Assembly: GCA_021151825.1 (NCBI GenBank) | Contig: JAGKWQ010000018.1 | Location: 1-64,000 of the forward strand | Reading direction: 5' to 3' | DNA from: Cellvibrionaceae bacterium | GTDB lineage: Bacteria > Pseudomonadota > Gammaproteobacteria > Pseudomonadales > Cellvibrionaceae | Length of the DNA stretch: 64,000 nucleotides | Shown here: piece after piece, positions 24,541 to 35,800 of the stretch | Layout of the letters: each line of letters starts with the position of its first letter | Numbering within the stretch: the stretch's first letter is position 1 | Notes under the pieces: generated by a model | Databases searched by the model: none | What the model saw: the letters and a program-made list of their open reading frames with translations, nothing else | What the model was told of the DNA's origin: nothing | Position numbers and translations under genes: made by a program

Positions 24541-25389
24541 GTGGCAATTGGTAATTTAAATCTCAGTTATTGTTCGAGAGTTTTTGCCCTCTCCTTCGGT
24601 TTGCTGTCCGTTTGCTCTTACGCAAGTGCGGATTCGCCAGCCAACTCAGAATGCGCCGCGCCATCAGATTATTTGTCCAAACTGCAACGTTTCTTTAGCA
24701 GTAACAAACCTGTTCAGGATTACTCTTGCCTTACCAATTACCCGGCAATATCAAAAAATATAAAGACCTATCAGCTTATTGATGTACGCGCTAACCCGGA
24801 GATATCAATCAAGGACGCCTGGAATATTTCCCTTGATGAATTGAAATTAAAAAGTTTTCTCAGTGATCGTCCGCTGTTATTGCTGGATGATGGTTTTAGC
24901 CGAGTACAGCAAGCCACAACCTGCGCCACTTTGAAAAAAGCGGGTTTTACCTCCGTAAAAATATTAGTAGGTGGTGTGGACCAATGGCAGAGTGCCATCG
25001 TAAAAAAGCCAAAACTGGTACCACAATTTATATCCGCGAATGATTTCACCTATGAGTACTTTAATGGCCGTATTTCTGTTGTTGCTGCAACAGAGTCTGT
25101 TTCCTCGCAGTTAAAAGAATTAGGATTTTCCGAGCATCGCCTGTTGGCCGCAAACAAATTTTCCAATCTGGCAGAGATTGTTATTAGTTCGAGCGGTGGC
25201 GGATATGATCCGGTAGTTTATATCGGTACTCCCGGGGATTTCAGGCAGTTGGAGTTCAACCAACATTTTTCCAACCTCTACTTTTTGCAAGGTGGAATGG
25301 ATTCCCTGCTTGCCCAGCTCAAACGTGATCAGCTAATAGACTATGCGCGAACCAAGCCACAGGAGATCCCGTTCTGTGCAAAAAAATAA
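24541..25389 (+). CDS. Secreted degenerate tandem-rhodanese protein
   Basis: 282 residues. Signal peptide (YCSRVFALSFGLLSVCSYASA), then a rhodanese-like domain (IKTYQLIDVRANPEIS...LLLLDDGFSRVQQATTCATLKKAGFTSVKILVGGVDQW) and a second more worn one (DPVVYIGTPGDFRQLEF...LYFLQGGMDSLL). The active-site loop, which in sulfurtransferases starts with Cys, reads DDGFSRVQ, so sulfur transfer is unlikely; a binding or redox-structural role is more likely. The GTG start, seven bases after AAAAGGA, is supported by the paralogue at 43.5 kb, whose frame agrees only from the matching GTG. It heads the locus and overlaps the transglutaminase gene. Confidence 0.75.
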   Translation: MAIGNLNLSYCSRVFALSFGLLSVCSYASADSPANSECAAPSDYLSKLQRFFSSNKPVQDYSCLTNYPAISKNIKTYQLIDVRANPEISIKDAWNISLDELKLKSFLSDRPLLLLDDGFSRVQQATTCATLKKAGFTSVKILVGGVDQWQSAIVKKPKLVPQFISANDFTYEYFNGRISVVAATESVSSQLKELGFSEHRLLAANKFSNLAEIVISSSGGGYDPVVYIGTPGDFRQLEFNQHFSNLYFLQGGMDSLLAQLKRDQLIDYARTKPQEIPFCAKK

Positions 25390-26233
25390 GAGCTTACTCA
25401 TTGGTTTAATAGCTGTTCTATTTATTGTAATAGCTGCCCTGTATCTATTTTTCCTGAATACAGGCAACTACGCGTCAACCACAAAATTATTGCGTTTTAA
25501 CTATGTGGTAAAAAACGAATCGGAAAAGTTGATAACAGAAGAAAATTTTGTTGCAGCTATTCCTGTGCAAATTGAAGGAGTTCAGGCGATTGAATCGATA
25601 AATTCTTCGCATGAATATCAAATAACAAACGATGATGCGCAAACGGTAACATTTCCGTTAAAAAATATAGCACCCTACTCTTCCAGGATTATCGATTTAA
25701 CACTGATTGTAAAATTAACTGACAAACCAAAATCTGATTCGGCGAAATCCGCGCAATATTTACAATCACAAAAATACATAGAAGCTGATTCTGCCGAAGT
25801 AAAAGAACTTGCTGCACAATTAAAAGGTAAGACAGCGACAGAAACAGCAAAAAATATTCATCAGTGGCTGGTTAACAATATAAGTCCTTCCAGCTATACG
25901 GTTGATAGCAAAGGAGCTGTATATCTCTTAAAAAATAGAACCGGGGATTGCACCGAGTTTATGTATACCTTCATCGCATTAGCGCGTGCGAATGGAGTTC
26001 CTGCAAGGGGTGTAACCGGCTTCTGGATTCCAGGAGACAGTTCGTTAATAAACGCCGCTGATTATCACGATTGGGCAGAATTTTACGATGGCGAACATTG
26101 GTTATTAGTAGATCCATTAAAAAATATTTTTAATGAGAATACCAATAATTACATCCATCTGGGTTTTTGGGATCCTGATAAATCGAAAGTCAGGTTTGGC
26201 TCTTCTTCACAATATTTAAAAATTAGCAACTAA
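25376..26233 (+). CDS. Membrane-anchored transglutaminase-like cysteine protease-fold protein
   Basis: 285 residues from the GTG at 25376, which follows AGGAG by ten bases; the ATG at 25343 has no ribosome site and would add charged residues before the membrane segment (LLIGLIAVLFIVIAALYLFFL). A beta-rich region (about 40-130) is followed by a transglutaminase-like core: Cys in RTGDCTEFMYTFIALARANGVPARGVTGFW, His in YHDWAEFY and Asp in LLVDP. All three triad residues are present, so protein cross-linking, deamidation or peptidase activity in the periplasm is possible. It overlaps the rhodanese-like gene by 14 bases and precedes the giant secreted protein by 26, so they form an operon. Confidence 0.85.
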   Translation: MQKNKSLLIGLIAVLFIVIAALYLFFLNTGNYASTTKLLRFNYVVKNESEKLITEENFVAAIPVQIEGVQAIESINSSHEYQITNDDAQTVTFPLKNIAPYSSRIIDLTLIVKLTDKPKSDSAKSAQYLQSQKYIEADSAEVKELAAQLKGKTATETAKNIHQWLVNNISPSSYTVDSKGAVYLLKNRTGDCTEFMYTFIALARANGVPARGVTGFWIPGDSSLINAADYHDWAEFYDGEHWLLVDPLKNIFNENTNNYIHLGFWDPDKSKVRFGSSSQYLKISN

Positions 26234-26259
26234 AAAGTAAGAAAGTTGGGATACTTCTA

Positions 26260-29200
26260 ATGAAAATGTGGAAATTATATATAGCGTTGATCTTGTTAGT
26301 CGTTTCAACGCTGGCTCTTGCAGGAACGAATACAGGTCTTCGTGGTGATGATAATAGCGCAGGTCCTTTTCCTATAGGGTTTACGTTTAATTATTATGGA
26401 AAGGCATATACGCAGTTCTATACATCTACCAATGGGATAATCAGTTTTGATTCCGGCTCAAGTGCGTACTCAAATAGCTGCCCACCAAATATTTCAAATA
26501 CCATCTATGTATTTTGGGATGATTTACGTACGGACGTAGGTGGCCAACCAGAAGGTAAAATTGAGTATGAAACTATTGGTGAAGCGCCAAATAGAAAATT
26601 GATTGTGCAATGGACTAACCAATATTTTTACGGTGACAATTTACCGATGGGTACCTTTCAGGCGGTTCTGTATGAAGGATCCGATGAAATTAAGTACCAA
26701 TATCGAAATTTAATACAAACCAGATCAAAAGGCGACAGTGCAACTATTGCATTACGGGGTAATAACTCAGCAGAAATTGTACAAGCAGGTTGTAATCAAA
26801 TAACACTTCACGAAGAACAAGCACTGCTATTTACGCCAAATACAAACAGAACCAGTTATACGATTGATACAAATGCCAGCTACGAATTTTTGGATATCTC
26901 TGGGTTAACTCCGCTTCCTCCATTAACTACTAAACCCGTATGGAAAGATTCTATTACCTGGAAGTGGACAAAGATTCCCAGTTTAAATACTTATGAAATT
27001 CTTATTCAAACCCTGGAAGGTGTTACGGTTCATTCCGAGATTGTTGGTAACGTTGATACTTTCACACTCTCCAGTGGCATTGAGCATGGTAAAAGTTATA
27101 TAGCAAAAGTCAGGGGCTCTATCAACGCAGGGGCAACATGGGAACTTTGGTCCGGATTTGGTGCTGCAGTACTTAGTGATCAGATAGCACCTACAGCAAC
27201 GGTGAATACTTTTTATCAGCAAGGGTATCAACAATTTGATATCACTTTTGACGCTCGCGATGAAAGTAGTGGAATCGCAAACCAGGCGCTGCAATTGAGC
27301 TTGAATAGTGACTTCAATACATTAATTCTCAATGAAGAAATTCCGACGTACATACACCAATATCGCTACAACGGCGGTGAGCCGGGACAACATATTTATG
27401 CTCGCTTAATTGCGTTTGATAAAGCTGGCAACCAGGTAATTTCGCCAACTAAAGAGGTTGTTGTAATACCGCCTCCTGTAGCAGTTTTTGCAGCAAGTGT
27501 TCAATCGGGTGAGGCTACGCTGGATGTAAGCTTTACCAGCGAATCCGAAGGATCCATTCATACTTATATTTGGGATTTCGGCAATTCGCTTACGAGTACT
27601 CTTGCTAATCCAACGACTAAATATGCATTGCCTGGCAATTACACTGTCAAGCTGACTGTATCGGGCCAGGGTGGAACATCCGAGGTCACCAAAACAATTA
27701 CCGTCACCCCTGATTTGTCTGGGCCAACGATTACGCAATCTATATTTGCCGCGGGATCCAATACCTATGAGCTGGCGAGTGGAGCAACACTAGCGCAGCC
27801 AGGTATGTTTATTATCAAGGCTACGGATAAATCCAAAGTGTCGCGTGTTGTATTTACTTTAAATGGCGAGCCATTGGGAAATGTATTGATCACCAGTGCA
27901 CAAGGCGCTTACGAACAGGCGCTTGATTTGTTAACACTGGCTGATGGCAATTACATCCTGGGTGTGAAAGTTTATGACATGTTGGAAAATGTCACCGAAA
28001 GAAATTATTCCTTTAGTGTCGATCTTGCGGCGCCTGCGGTACCAACAATAATAGCGCCAGCGCAAAATATCACTCTTAATAAAACGAATACGCTGTTATC
28101 GGGAAAAGCTGCTGTTGGAACAGAAGTAATGATTGCAGTAAACGGTGCAGACCTTGCAAATGTATCAGCTGTTGATTCCAGCGGTAATTATTCCGCTACG
28201 ATTGATCTGGTTGAAGGATTGAATGCGGTAAAAGTTAAAGCGCGTTATACCGGTCGCGCTAAATGGAGTGCATACAGCACCGAGCGCAGTATTAATGTAA
28301 ACACTCAAATTCCTGATGCACCCAGAGGCTTTAGTGCCACTGCTGCCAAACAAGGCCAAGTGTATTTGCAGTGGAGCGCGGTCACTAGCAGTAATGCAAA
28401 CAACCAGGTGAAGGGTTATAAGGTTTATCGTTCGAATACATCATTTACTGGCACTGCTGATGCCGGTGTTGCTGTCATCAACAATGGTCAATTAGTGACA
28501 GCAACCAATTTCACCAACATCCTCCCGGCGGATGGAAATTATTTTTACGCTGTTGCCGCGGTTAACCAGGCCGGTAATGAAGGTGCTCTTTCCACTGTGC
28601 TAAATGCAACGGCCGATAGCATTGGCCCGAAGATCACACAACTCACCTTCACATCAGACGGTGAATTTGATACAGCTACCAGAACCTTTGGCCGTGGTCG
28701 CGTAACCGTTAGTGCAACATTCAGCGAGCCGCTGCGCAACGCGCCTTATTTCGCTGTAGTGCCGGATGCAGGCTTACCGGTTTCCGTTGATTTGGCAAAA
28801 TCCTATGCCGATGAAAAAGTTTATACCGGCCAATTTACTATTGACCAATCGACCGCATCGGGAATGGCTTACGCCACCATGTCTGCGTTCGATAACCTGG
28901 GTAATCGTGGTACGGATATCGAACAAAATGGTGCGCTGAAAATTGACACCCAGGGGCCAGACGTTACGCAGTTAACGGTTTCACCTGTTGAGCCACTGAA
29001 GGTGGATTCGGTGAATGGCTTGCACGTAAACGTGGCGATCCGCCTGAGTGAAATAACCAAAGCGGGCACACACGTCAAACTGGTACCAATGATCAATGGT
29101 TCTCCGTTGGCAGGTTATGATCAAGGTATCACCTTGGTTACCGGTGCAGATCAATTAAATCTCACGGGCGATTTTGATTTACCCAACACTGTTGCCCAAT

Positions 29201-32200
29201 CATCCAGTGCGCAATTGAGTTTCACGCATACAGCAGTTGATGCGTTAAACAACCCAAGCCAAAAAATTATTGGCCAAAACCAGTTCCAGGTTTATCAAGG
29301 CAATTTGCCACCGCTGAATACCCCGGGTGATTTAACCGCAACAGCACTGCCCGGTGGGAAAATTAAATTGAATTGGCGCGCAGTAGAAAAAGCGGTTGGT
29401 TATGTACTTTATCGTCAGGGGCCGACCGATTCGGCATTAATTGCGTTGCCACAATTAAATTCTACTGAGTATGAAGATCAAACCACACAAGACGGCACTT
29501 ATCTTTATGCCATTGCGTCTGTTCGTCGCGATAACGGGCAGGAATCTGAAAGTAGTCAATCAGGAGCCGTGAGTGTTAAAGCAGACAGTGTTGCTCCTGC
29601 GAAACCGGAAAATCTTGCGCTTGAATTAAATGGAGCGGGAATTATTGCACGTTGGTCAGCGCCGGCTGTAGATGCGCAAAACGCTCCACAATCGCAACAA
29701 GGATTAACGTATAAACTTTATCGCACGTCTTTGCCACAAGGTGCAGTGGTAAATGATGCTTCCGTGTACACACCAATTCAAACAAAGATTCCCGCAGTAA
29801 TTGCGCTGGATACCAAACCTGCGACTGACCAGCACAGTTATTTCGTAATTGCGGTTGATGCGGCAGGCAACGAATCTGCGCCCAGTGCGACTGCTTATCT
29901 CAATGCGGGATTACTGCCGGTTAACCAATTATTTATCACACTGGATAACAATGGCTATCCACAATTGTCCTGGCAACATCAGGGCAATGGTATTGAAAGC
30001 TATCGTGTGCTACGTAAAACCGGCACCGCTGAGCCGGAATTACTTACGCCAGAAAATGTTACTCACACCGGGATCAACGGCAGTTATATCGATACCACTT
30101 ACAACGGTAACCAGGCGAGCAAAGGCGCTGGCCAGGAAGTGGTATATAGCGTAATTGCGGTAGATGAACACGATGTAGAAAGTGTGCCGCACGAATTACG
30201 TTTGCCAGCGTTGTCGGTAAAACTGGAACGCACAAAAGCGGTATTACTGGAACGCGGTGTCATGAACCAATTATGGTTCCGGGTAGATAATAAAGGCACC
30301 AGCGCAGCCGATGGTGTGCGTTTGTTTGTCACGCTTACAGAAAACGGCCAGCAACGTGAACACACTTCAGAAATTTTCAATATTGCAGCGGGCGCTAATC
30401 AATTGGTCTCGGTAGTGATAGGCGGTTACGACAAACTGGATGCAATTACTGATTTGTCGTTGCGCCTGGAACAAAAACCGCAAACCAACCAGCGTATCTG
30501 GATTCAACAATCTGAAACAGTGGATGTAGGCAATTCCAGTTTAACGCTGGATTTAAGTACGCAGGATTTCACGCGCGGTGGTTCGGGTAAAGTATCTTTT
30601 AACCTGACCAACAACAGCGATGTGGAAACAGAATTGGTGATGGCTACCAATAACAGCACGGCAGATTCCAATGAAGTACGTTTAATTCTGGAAGATTTGC
30701 AAGGTAACTTGTTAACGCAAAAAACCATTCGCCAAACTACGGGTGGTGTAATCAACGTGACTTCTGGCCACACTGTTGCGCGCGTTGCTCCCAAAGCGAT
30801 ATTCAGCTCAGGTGAATTTACGTTGAACGTTCCCGCTGCTGCACCGGACCAGGTGCGCTTGCGCTTGGTTGTCGATAAATATCACTACCAGCTCGGCAAG
30901 GAAAATCATGTTGCGATTTCCGGTATTGGTATTAGCAAAGATATCCAGTTAAACGATACACCTTACTTCGCTATTGTAAGTAGCGTGCAACCGGCTACCG
31001 TCAATGCCAAAAATGGAACAGTAACTATTTCCGGGCGTGCAGTGGATCGCGCCAGCAACGAACCGATTGCCAATGTTCCGGTGAGTATAGTGACTTCAGT
31101 GCGCGGCTTTGAACGTATTAGCACTGTCTATTCCGATGCGAGCGGTAATTATGTGTTTGGTTATAAAGTTGACGGTACTGCCGGTAAATATCGCGTCTCC
31201 GCTATTCATCCGGAAATGACCGACCGACCTAATCAAGGTGAATTTATTGCCGAAGGTGGATCGGTAAGTCCCACCGATATCGATGGAAAAATTCCGCGTA
31301 ACTATGCACAAAAAATTTATTTGCGTGTGCGCGCTGATCAGGAAACCAACCTGACCAATGTGCGTCTGGTGCAATTGCCAAATGCACAACAAGCGGTGGC
31401 TGAATTACCAGTTGGTGTTAGTGTGAACTATCAACCAATCGCCACAGTGAGTGCGAATTCGTATAAAGATTTAACACTGACATTTGTCGGTGATAATACC
31501 GCGGTGGATACGGGTTTGATTACCTACCGTGTCGAAGCGGATAACCATACCGGTAGCAATGCATTGGGTACTGTGAATATTACCTATCGCTTATCTGCAT
31601 CCGCGCCCGCCATAAACACCAAACCTGCATTTGTTGATACCGGTGTCGGCCTGGATCAAACCGTGTATGAAGATGTAGTGGTAACCAACTCCGGCCTGGA
31701 TATATTACGTGCTGCCGATGTTGAATTAATTAGCGCAAATGGTTCTGCAGTACCTGAATGGGTGCATGTATCTACAGCGAATTCACTCGGGGATATTCCG
31801 GTGGGCGAATCGCGCCAGGTGCAAATTATCGCAGAACCAAAAACCGGCGTTAGCGATGGTATTTACGAATTCAAACTGAATATCAAAGGCGCCAACATCA
31901 GTGCTTATACCGTGCCGGTATTTATCAAGGTAACCCAATCAGGCAAAGGTAATGTGTTCTTCAAAATCTCCGATATTTACACGGCGACCAAAGATGCCAG
32001 CCAGCAAATTATTGAAGGGGTTAATAAGGCACGTATTCAAATACAAAATGAGAATGTGCTTACCGAAGTGTACAACCTCAATACCGATGTAAAAGGCGAA
32101 GTGCTGTTTGAAAATGTTCCGGCAGGCCGTTATGCCTATCGTGCCAGCGCCAACGATCACGCCAGTGTCAGTGGCCGTATCTGGATCAAACCGGGCGTTA

Positions 32201-32877
32201 CCAGTAGCGAGAAAGTGTTCCTGATGAACAATCTCGTTAATGTGGAATGGTCGGTGCGTGAAATTACGGTGGAAGATCGTTACGAAATTAAACTGGAAGC
32301 CACCTTCAAAACAAATGTGCCCGCTCCTGTTGTCATTTTGAAACCTATGGGAGTGAATTTACCGACAATGAAAAAAGGTGATGTCTTCCAGGGTGAATTC
32401 ACGCTCACCAACCACGGCTTGATTCGCGCCTACGATTTAAAAGAAGGGTTGCCGGTAACCAATGATCTGGTTCGCTTCGAATTCCTGAAAGAAATTCCAA
32501 CGGCGCTCGAACCTGGTCAGGTATTTACCTTGCCGTATCGCATCCAGGCACTGCGTGATTTTAATCCTGCATCAGAAGCGGCTGCGACCGGTGGTGGTTG
32601 CGGTAGTTATTCGGCTACTTATTCAGTCGCCTACAAAGGTAAATGCGTGAATGATGCTGTGGTTACCAGCTCGACCACGTCGCATTTCAATTCCAATTGG
32701 GGAAGTTGTGGCGGCGGTAGCGGCGGCGGCGGTGGTGGTCTCGGTGGCGGTTATGGCGGAGGTGGAGGCGGTGTAAGTTACTCCTATAGCGGCAGCGCGA
32801 TTTCCTCTGAACCGATGTGGTGTATTGCCGACACCGAATGCGATGATTGTAATAAAGGTAATGGCTCCGGCAATTAA
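26260..32877 (+). CDS. Giant secreted Ig/FnIII/PKD surface protein (locus copy 1)
   Basis: 2205 residues. Signal peptide (MKMWKLYIALILLVVSTLALA), then a NIDO-like beta domain (about 25-200; TNGIISFDSG, VFWDDLRTD, LIVQWTNQ), Ig/FnIII-like modules, a PKD domain (about 405-485; YIWDFGNS, GNYTVKLTV), further Ig-like and FnIII modules (PRGFSATAAKQGQVYLQWSA near 690; PENLALELNGAGIIARWSAP near 1115), a CARDB-like part (near 1320), and a carboxypeptidase-regulatory-like module (near 1580). The C-terminus is a Cys-containing polyglycine tail from about 2107. There is no membrane anchor or sorting signal that I recognise. From about residue 515 onward it is closely paralogous to the second giant protein. 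The adjoining gene is an RHS protein; a carrier or display role for it is inference. Confidence 0.8.
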   Translation: MKMWKLYIALILLVVSTLALAGTNTGLRGDDNSAGPFPIGFTFNYYGKAYTQFYTSTNGIISFDSGSSAYSNSCPPNISNTIYVFWDDLRTDVGGQPEGKIEYETIGEAPNRKLIVQWTNQYFYGDNLPMGTFQAVLYEGSDEIKYQYRNLIQTRSKGDSATIALRGNNSAEIVQAGCNQITLHEEQALLFTPNTNRTSYTIDTNASYEFLDISGLTPLPPLTTKPVWKDSITWKWTKIPSLNTYEILIQTLEGVTVHSEIVGNVDTFTLSSGIEHGKSYIAKVRGSINAGATWELWSGFGAAVLSDQIAPTATVNTFYQQGYQQFDITFDARDESSGIANQALQLSLNSDFNTLILNEEIPTYIHQYRYNGGEPGQHIYARLIAFDKAGNQVISPTKEVVVIPPPVAVFAASVQSGEATLDVSFTSESEGSIHTYIWDFGNSLTSTLANPTTKYALPGNYTVKLTVSGQGGTSEVTKTITVTPDLSGPTITQSIFAAGSNTYELASGATLAQPGMFIIKATDKSKVSRVVFTLNGEPLGNVLITSAQGAYEQALDLLTLADGNYILGVKVYDMLENVTERNYSFSVDLAAPAVPTIIAPAQNITLNKTNTLLSGKAAVGTEVMIAVNGADLANVSAVDSSGNYSATIDLVEGLNAVKVKARYTGRAKWSAYSTERSINVNTQIPDAPRGFSATAAKQGQVYLQWSAVTSSNANNQVKGYKVYRSNTSFTGTADAGVAVINNGQLVTATNFTNILPADGNYFYAVAAVNQAGNEGALSTVLNATADSIGPKITQLTFTSDGEFDTATRTFGRGRVTVSATFSEPLRNAPYFAVVPDAGLPVSVDLAKSYADEKVYTGQFTIDQSTASGMAYATMSAFDNLGNRGTDIEQNGALKIDTQGPDVTQLTVSPVEPLKVDSVNGLHVNVAIRLSEITKAGTHVKLVPMINGSPLAGYDQGITLVTGADQLNLTGDFDLPNTVAQSSSAQLSFTHTAVDALNNPSQKIIGQNQFQVYQGNLPPLNTPGDLTATALPGGKIKLNWRAVEKAVGYVLYRQGPTDSALIALPQLNSTEYEDQTTQDGTYLYAIASVRRDNGQESESSQSGAVSVKADSVAPAKPENLALELNGAGIIARWSAPAVDAQNAPQSQQGLTYKLYRTSLPQGAVVNDASVYTPIQTKIPAVIALDTKPATDQHSYFVIAVDAAGNESAPSATAYLNAGLLPVNQLFITLDNNGYPQLSWQHQGNGIESYRVLRKTGTAEPELLTPENVTHTGINGSYIDTTYNGNQASKGAGQEVVYSVIAVDEHDVESVPHELRLPALSVKLERTKAVLLERGVMNQLWFRVDNKGTSAADGVRLFVTLTENGQQREHTSEIFNIAAGANQLVSVVIGGYDKLDAITDLSLRLEQKPQTNQRIWIQQSETVDVGNSSLTLDLSTQDFTRGGSGKVSFNLTNNSDVETELVMATNNSTADSNEVRLILEDLQGNLLTQKTIRQTTGGVINVTSGHTVARVAPKAIFSSGEFTLNVPAAAPDQVRLRLVVDKYHYQLGKENHVAISGIGISKDIQLNDTPYFAIVSSVQPATVNAKNGTVTISGRAVDRASNEPIANVPVSIVTSVRGFERISTVYSDASGNYVFGYKVDGTAGKYRVSAIHPEMTDRPNQGEFIAEGGSVSPTDIDGKIPRNYAQKIYLRVRADQETNLTNVRLVQLPNAQQAVAELPVGVSVNYQPIATVSANSYKDLTLTFVGDNTAVDTGLITYRVEADNHTGSNALGTVNITYRLSASAPAINTKPAFVDTGVGLDQTVYEDVVVTNSGLDILRAADVELISANGSAVPEWVHVSTANSLGDIPVGESRQVQIIAEPKTGVSDGIYEFKLNIKGANISAYTVPVFIKVTQSGKGNVFFKISDIYTATKDASQQIIEGVNKARIQIQNENVLTEVYNLNTDVKGEVLFENVPAGRYAYRASANDHASVSGRIWIKPGVTSSEKVFLMNNLVNVEWSVREITVEDRYEIKLEATFKTNVPAPVVILKPMGVNLPTMKKGDVFQGEFTLTNHGLIRAYDLKEGLPVTNDLVRFEFLKEIPTALEPGQVFTLPYRIQALRDFNPASEAAATGGGCGSYSATYSVAYKGKCVNDAVVTSSTTSHFNSNWGSCGGGSGGGGGGLGGGYGGGGGGVSYSYSGSAISSEPMWCIADTECDDCNKGNGSGN

Positions 32878-35800
32878 TAATGGATTGGAGCCATTGCTAA
32901 CTGGCGTTGCTCCACGGATTGAATAGCTAGATAAACAAAGAGTGTTATCGTGAAATTATTAAAATTATTTTCCAGTGTTTTTGTTCTCGGTGTATTGCTG
33001 GCTTCACCGTCGTTATATGCCGCGCGCGGTATAACCAGTGACAATGCCGGCCCGCATTTTTCGGGATTACATAATCAGGAAACGATTGAAGATATCCGCA
33101 TCAAAATTCTGGGCAGTGAAGTGCGTATGAATCGCGTATGGCGCGGCAAATATTGGGAATGGAATGAGCGCTGGGGAAAACTGGATACGTTACTGCATAG
33201 CACCACGGATGCATCGGGGGAAACCACCACCAGCGTACTGGCAATTTATCGTGCGGGCCAGCTCTACCGCAAGACGTCTGAAACTACGGAAAAAATTGTT
33301 TACGAAAACCAACTCAATCAATTTATTACCAAAACCGCTACTGAATATGTATGGAATGATCGTACAGGTAACGGCATTACTTATGATCTGAATGGCCAGG
33401 TCATCAATTATTTTGATAAAAACAAGGTTTACGTTTATCTGGAGCGTAATACCAATGGTGATATTCAAAACATTAAAGATCATCACCAGAATGTTGTACT
33501 GGCTTTCGCTTATGAAAGCTACACCAACCCTGAGGATGCAAGCCAACAATTACAACGCATCAAATCATTTACTGATTACAAAGGTCGCACCGTTATTTAC
33601 GGTTGGAACGATAAAAATCTGCTGGAAACCGTAACCGATGTGCGCGGTCAGGTATGGACTTATGTTTACAGCGATAAAGGGTTGTTAACGCAACTGAAAG
33701 ACCCGGATGGTCGCATCACCCGTTATGAGATTGAACAAACCGGTAAATTCATTTCGCGCTTTAATGCTGACGGCGTTGGCGAACGCTACCAATACAATTT
33801 CGATAAAGAAAAACAAATCTATTACATGGCAAAAACCGATGGTGCCGGTCAGGTAGAAGAAACCTGGAATAACGCCATGGGCCAGCCAGTGCGTGAAAGT
33901 AATAGTGGAGAAGATAAAAGTACTGTGGATTATATTCTCTCCGATGGCTCCAAAGGCGTGGAAAGTATTATGAAGAATTATTCCTACCGCGTGGAGTATT
34001 GGTATCGCGGTAGTGAATTCGTTGGCAAGGTTCGTATCTGCGGCAATGGTGAACAGTCAAACAATCCGGATGACCCATGCTATATCAACGACCCGCGGCT
34101 AATTAACAAACCGGTGTATGTGAAATACAAAAAGATCACTGATGCTAATGGTGATGTCACCACTTATGAATATGATCAATGGAAAAATGAAATTGGCGTC
34201 GTTTATCCGGATGGTGTGCGCACCTCTCGCAAACTTCACTCCCAATGGTCCTTACCGTTAAGTGAAACAAATGAAAAAGGTATAACTACCACTTATGAAT
34301 ATGATGCGAATAGCAATTTACTTACGTTGGTAGAAGCTAAAGGTACTTCGGTAGAACGCACCATTCGTTATACCTACGACGCTTATGGTCAACTGAAAAC
34401 GAAAACAACAGGCGAGTCAGCAGCGAACGATACTGCAGTGGCAACTACACAGTACGAATACGATCAATACGGCAATATTATTCAAATAACTGATCCGGAA
34501 GGGAACATCACTAAATATGGTGATTATGACGCATTAGGTAATGCACAGAATGTTATTGATGCTCGTGCAACTCCACTAACTGGCACAGCACAATATAGTT
34601 GGAAAAGTATCTACGATAATGCAGGCAATATCGTAACGTTAAGCGATCCCTACAACAAAGGCGAAACTTACACATATAATAAAACTGGTGATATCGCGTC
34701 AATCATGTCTGCCAGTGGTAGCACAATAGCTTTTACTTCAAATGCTGCAGGTCAACCACTAACAATGACCGACGATAACGGCAAAGTTACCAAAATTGAG
34801 TATGACAAAGGTGGGCGTTTAGCACTAAGTACGGATGCTATGGGTAATAGGACGCAAACTATTTATGATGCGAAAGGAAATTTATCTCGCACAGTAGATG
34901 GTGAAGGAAATGTTACCCAATTTGGTTATGTTGGTAATTTGCTTAAGAGTGTTCAATTTCCAGGTTATAAAGAATTACGTGAATACGATAATCGCAATCG
35001 TTTAAAGCAAACGACACAACAAGCCAATAGCCGAAATTATATTTATAAAAATGGCTACGATTCGCTAGGCAATTTAACGGATAGCATCGATCCGCAAGGC
35101 AGTGAATCGTCATATGAGCACGATGCATTGGGCCGCATAAGAAAAGCAACCAATGCAGAAGGCGGTATAACAGAATATAGCTACGATGCACGCGATAACC
35201 TTACTCAAGTTAAAGATCCTGAAGGTCGTTTAACGATTTTCAGTTACGATAAAAATAATCGTTTACTCAGCGAAGTCAAAGATGGAAACCAAAATAGTAA
35301 CCGCACACGCAGTTATGTTTATAATCAAAATGGAAATTTGATTAGCAGTGTTAATCCTGAGCAAGAAAAGACTACTTACGAACTCGACCAGGCAAATCGT
35401 TTGGTTAAAACACAGATATATGCCAATAAAGACCATAGCCAGCCAGTTAAAGTTATCAATTACAACTTTGATGAAAAAAATCATTTAACCAGTTGGAATC
35501 AATTAGTTTCATCTACCTTACCAGAAGGTGTCTCAGCGACTGCTGATGTAATTCCACTTAGTGAAACTTATACCTATAACAACCTCGAGTTACTGGAATC
35601 TGTTGCGGTTAACTATGGTAGTTTTACCAAAACCTATAGCTATACCTATTACCCCAACGGCCAGAAAAAAACTTATACCAATCCGGAAGGTATTATTTAC
35701 ACCTATTACTACAATAAAAATAACCAACTAATGGCTGTGCATATTCCCGGTGAAGGTCAAATCAGTTGGGCCAACTTCGATTGGATGGTTCCACAAACCC

